The position numbers and the translations under genes are program-made. The notes under the pieces are model-generated. The model saw only the letters and a list, made by a program, of their open reading frames with translations. It did not search any database and was not told the origin of the DNA. Positions 63,198 to 64,000 of a DNA stretch of 64,000 bases are shown here, in pieces. How positions within the stretch are numbered: the first letter of the stretch is position 1; every line of letters begins with the position of its first letter. Source of the DNA: Oleiagrimonas sp963817755 (GTDB lineage Bacteria; Pseudomonadota; Gammaproteobacteria; Xanthomonadales; Rhodanobacteraceae); contig CAWFPB010000002.1 of assembly GCA_963817755.1 (NCBI GenBank), forward strand, positions 124,001-188,000, read 5' to 3'.

Positions 63198-63653
63198 ATG
63201 GAAACCGACATGCAATCCGTGTATCTCGAGCCGACCCAGGCCGCCGGGGCGGCGCTGTTCTCGCGCCATATCCCGGGCAGCGTGGTCATGCTGAACCTGC
63301 TGCGCTTTCGCGATGTCGCCGACTACGCCGCCTACCCCGAACTTGCGCCCGACGCCCCCGTGTCGGGTCGCCAGGCCTACCAGCGGTACATCGATCACAC
63401 GCTGCCGTTCCTCGAACGCAGTGGCGGCGAGTTGTCATTCCTGGGCGAGGGCGGCGCGTACTTCATCGGCCCCCCGGACGAGCGCTGGGACCTGATGATG
63501 CTGGTCAAGCAGCACTCCCTGCAGGACTTCCTGGCGTTCGCGCAGGATCCCGGGTATCTGGCCGGTATCGGCCACCGCACCGCCGCGCTGGAGGACTCCC
63601 GACTTTTGCCGCTTGTGCCCTGCGACGGCACGCGATGGCCCGAGGCGATCTGA
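63198..63653 (+). CDS. DUF1330 domain protein
   Basis: The 151-residue protein fits the DUF1330 ferredoxin-like fold (GSVVMLNLLRFRDVADYAAYPELAPDAPVSGRQAYQRYIDHTLPFLE, DERWDLMMLVKQHSLQDFLAFAQDPGYLAGIGHRTAALEDSRLLPL). Such small dimeric proteins resemble antibiotic-biosynthesis monooxygenase-like domains; function unknown. The ATG at 63198 or the one at 63210 may be used. It follows the MarR gene closely. Confidence 0.82.
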   Translation: METDMQSVYLEPTQAAGAALFSRHIPGSVVMLNLLRFRDVADYAAYPELAPDAPVSGRQAYQRYIDHTLPFLERSGGELSFLGEGGAYFIGPPDERWDLMMLVKQHSLQDFLAFAQDPGYLAGIGHRTAALEDSRLLPLVPCDGTRWPEAI

Positions 63654-63874
63654 AAGGCGGCGCCACTCCGGGCGTCCGCCGCCGTACCGGTCGTTCGTGG
63701 GGAGAGCAAGCGCCGCACCGTGTCTTGCGCGGCATCCTCGGATACGGCAATGGCGCGTGCTTGCGTTCCATGGAACCTCCTCTTCCGGTCCGGTTCGATG
63801 GCCGGTGGCGATGACCCGCCGGGGACCGGCTCGGGTGGTCACGCTGGTATTCCCATTCCGGTGCGGGTTGAATG

Positions 63875-64000
63875 ATGAAAACGATCAGGAATACATCCAT
63901 GAAAGCCATGGTTGCGTTGTCGGTGGCCTTGATGGCGCTCGGCGCCGCTGCATCCCAGGCACGCGGGCGCGACAGTGTGCGAGCGCACCCGGTGGATGCA
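63875..64000 (+). CDS. Start of an exported protein, cut by the window edge
   Basis: The frame is open to the last base (42 codons). It reads MKTIRNTSMKAMVALSVALM then ALGAAASQARG, a signal peptide with cleavage near ASQA. An ATG at 63899, 8 bases after AGGA, may be the true start. The mature protein is outside the window, so no function can be given. Confidence 0.5.
   Translation, partial: MKTIRNTSMKAMVALSVALMALGAAASQARGRDSVRAHPVDA

Overview
The window is a GC-rich chromosomal segment of a gammaproteobacterium, most likely Xanthomonadales (Rhodanobacteraceae or a close relative). Pointers are a GspD-type type II secretin at the left edge, a Tad pilus locus whose prepilins carry an RGQ-x-M-T-E-Y motif, a type B PutA, a large gltBD pair, and short intergenic inverted repeats of the kind common in Xanthomonadaceae. 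No rRNA, tRNA or CRISPR array was seen. The family assignment is inference from gene content.

Left part (1-12.5 kb): the 3' end of gspD and a Skp/OmpH-like periplasmic chaperone gene; a 2OG-Fe dioxygenase; a YadGH-type ABC exporter; a ferredoxin-NADP reductase; and a complete minus-strand chaperone-usher fimbrial operon (major pilin, chaperone, usher, tip adhesin) with a large hairpin after the pilin gene. A small pilin-like gene lies alone on the opposite strand beside the operon.

Tad region (12.5-24.7 kb): one long plus-strand locus for Flp-type pili: flp pilin, TadG-like and TadE-like proteins, an unknown exported protein, a second very short pilin, CpaB, CpaC secretin, an FHA-CpaF fusion ATPase, TadB, TadC, a DUF192 protein, a TadD-like lipoprotein and a second TadE-like protein. 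CpaE/TadZ and a prepilin peptidase are not in the window.

Middle (24.7-41 kb): a DUF3617 protein; a five-gene coupled module (membrane protein, small HTH regulator, exported S33/TAP peptidase, NatA-like ATPase, NatB-like permease) behind a pair of matching operator-like palindromes; proline/ornithine catabolism (putA, ornithine cyclodeaminase, divergent Lrp/AsnC regulator); an alpha/beta hydrolase coupled to hemH; a SYLF protein; tatABC; and an EnvC-like amidase activator convergent to tatC.

Right part (41-64 kb): an AcoR-like sigma-54 activator divergent from an aldehyde dehydrogenase gene that has a near-consensus -24/-12 promoter, followed by DUF779; a fused SpmAB-like protein; a GH53 glycosidase; a tandem methylglyoxal-synthase protein; YchJ; an S9 peptidase; gltB; and a gltD broken by four single-base insertions. 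A lower-GC two-gene PIN / XRE-ImmA-IrrE module then sits between decayed repeats. The most unusual gene follows: a secreted cysteine-rich protein with two Hsp70 substrate-binding-domain-like modules and no ATPase. The window ends with a MarR regulator, a DUF1330 protein and the start of an exported protein.
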